From Lysobacteraceae bacterium (lineage in GTDB: Bacteria > Pseudomonadota > Gammaproteobacteria > Xanthomonadales > Rhodanobacteraceae): a DNA stretch of 6,721 bases. The stretch covers positions 1 through 6,721 of the forward strand of contig JAGWZT010000111.1 of NCBI GenBank assembly GCA_018971925.1, in the 5' to 3' direction. Positions 5,999 through 6,721 of the stretch are shown here, piece by piece (positions within the stretch are counted from its first letter, which is position 1; each line of letters starts with the position of its first letter). Below the pieces are notes generated by a model that was given only the letters and a program-made list of their open reading frames with translations, had not been told where the DNA came from and did not search any database. The translations under genes and the position numbers were made by a program.

Positions 5999-6721
5999 GT
6001 GCCGCGCCGATCGATGCCACTGACCCCGCGTGCACTGGCTTTCGCGATCACGCTGGCGGTCGCGCCCGGCATGGCTCTGGCGCAGACGAGCGCGGACGTC
6101 TGCCCGCTCGGCGCGTTCACGTGCCCGGTGGTCAAGAACGATTTCGCGCTGTGCAAGAAGAATGACCTGCTGAATTTCTACGAGCCCGGCCTGCCCACCG
6201 AGGGCGACCGTGGGGCCAGCTCGTCGCAGGTTTACGGGGACCGCTTTTCGAGTCCCGACAGCAACCTCTTCCATCTCACGGGCAACACCTCGCTGCAGCG
6301 TCTCGACCAGTTGCTGCGTTCGGACAGCCTGACCTACAACGCCGACACCACTGCCTACGATGCCGAAGGCCACGTGCGCTACCAGGAACGCGGGATGCTG
6401 TTCTCGGCGGACGACATGAAGGGCACCACCGATCCCGAATACGGCGTCGCCAACCACGTGCAATACCAGTTGCTGACCTCGCGCGGCAACGGCGTCGCCA
6501 GCCAGGCGATCATGCTGGACCAGGACCGCGACAAGCTGCACGACATGACGTATTCGACTTGTGACCTCCACGACCGCGTATGGGAGATCACGGCGAAAAC
6601 CATGACCATGAATCGCGACGAGGGCGTCGGCCGCGCCCACGACGTGACGATGCGCCTGAAGGGCGTGCCGTTCCTGTGGCTGCCCTACCTGCGCTTCCCC
6701 ATCGACCACCAGCGCCAGACG
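5999..6721 (+). CDS. lptD: LPS-assembly protein LptD, N-terminal part, runs off the right edge
   Basis: LptD is the outer-membrane beta-barrel that, with the lipoprotein LptE, receives LPS from the LptA bridge and places it in the outer leaflet. The 241 visible codons cover the signal peptide, periplasmic N-terminal region and OstA/LptA-type beta-jellyroll; the barrel (several hundred more residues) lies beyond the window. Residues 1-28 form a Sec signal peptide: basic start PRR, hydrophobic core from 12 to 22, and an ALA cleavage motif before Gln29. The jellyroll begins near 95 (GNTSLQRL) and shows YNAD, GHVRYQ, YSTC (Cys188) and the hallmark GVPFLWLPYLRFPID (222-236). Cys188 aligns with E. 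coli Cys173 (FTSC), one of the disulphide cysteines; Cys35, Cys42 and Cys52 lie in the short N-terminal region where E. coli has Cys31. The start is GTG, supported by GGAGAG 7 nt upstream; ATG at 6014 would shorten the signal peptide's basic region. The gene follows the aminopeptidase by 76 bp with its own likely promoter. Confidence 0.93.
   Translation, partial: MPRRSMPLTPRALAFAITLAVAPGMALAQTSADVCPLGAFTCPVVKNDFALCKKNDLLNFYEPGLPTEGDRGASSSQVYGDRFSSPDSNLFHLTGNTSLQRLDQLLRSDSLTYNADTTAYDAEGHVRYQERGMLFSADDMKGTTDPEYGVANHVQYQLLTSRGNGVASQAIMLDQDRDKLHDMTYSTCDLHDRVWEITAKTMTMNRDEGVGRAHDVTMRLKGVPFLWLPYLRFPIDHQRQT

Noticed and set aside
5963..6709. A 248-codon minus-strand open frame opposite lptD
   Set aside because: The plus strand encodes a clear LptD N-terminus with signal peptide and ribosome site; this frame is its complement.
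1..6721. A new defence, mobile or otherwise undescribed multi-gene system
   Set aside because: All five genes are recognisable housekeeping or envelope genes with intact motifs; I see no transposase, toxin-antitoxin pair, CRISPR repeats, tRNA or phage-like gene.

Overview
The window is ordinary core chromosome of a GC-rich gammaproteobacterium, most likely a member of the Xanthomonadales (Lysobacterales), for example the Rhodanobacteraceae. I base this on three things: the gene order pyrG-kdsA-eno, the KdsA sequence (its opening residues MKLCGFEVGLD and its metal-type active site), and intergenic hairpin repeats carrying GTCATTCCGG ends. The taxonomic placement is inference from remembered family sequences, not a search.

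Left half (1-3913), minus strand. Three genes are read leftwards: pyrG (CTP synthase, 3913-2246), kdsA (Kdo-8-phosphate synthase, GTG start, 2179-1337) and eno (enolase, ATG at 1100, cut by the left edge after 366 codons). The gaps are 66 bp and 236 bp, and both carry REP-like inverted repeats. The 236-bp gap is mostly one 176-bp element with perfect 10-bp terminal inverted repeats and several internal hairpins. The pyrG stop codon lies inside a small hairpin.

Centre (3914-4095). A 182-bp divergent intergenic region separates pyrG from the rightward genes. It holds an 18-bp near-perfect palindrome and a plausible pyrG -10 box.

Right half (4096-6721), plus strand. First comes a 608-residue three-domain aminopeptidase P (M24B family, resembling eukaryotic cytosolic XPNPEP1 more than short E. 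coli PepP). A short gap with a hairpin and a promoter-like sequence follows. Then comes the first 241 codons of lptD, the outer-membrane LPS assembly protein, with a GTG start, a clear Shine-Dalgarno and a signal peptide; it runs off the right edge.

Functionally, most of the window serves the envelope. Enolase makes the phosphoenolpyruvate that KdsA condenses with arabinose-5-phosphate. PyrG makes the CTP needed to activate Kdo. LptD inserts the finished LPS in the outer membrane. The aminopeptidase is a peptide-turnover enzyme with no obvious link. I see no mobile gene, defence system, CRISPR array, tRNA or rRNA. The observations most worth checking are a Gln-to-His change at the glutaminase nucleophile motif of PyrG and the hairpin-rich repeat between kdsA and eno.
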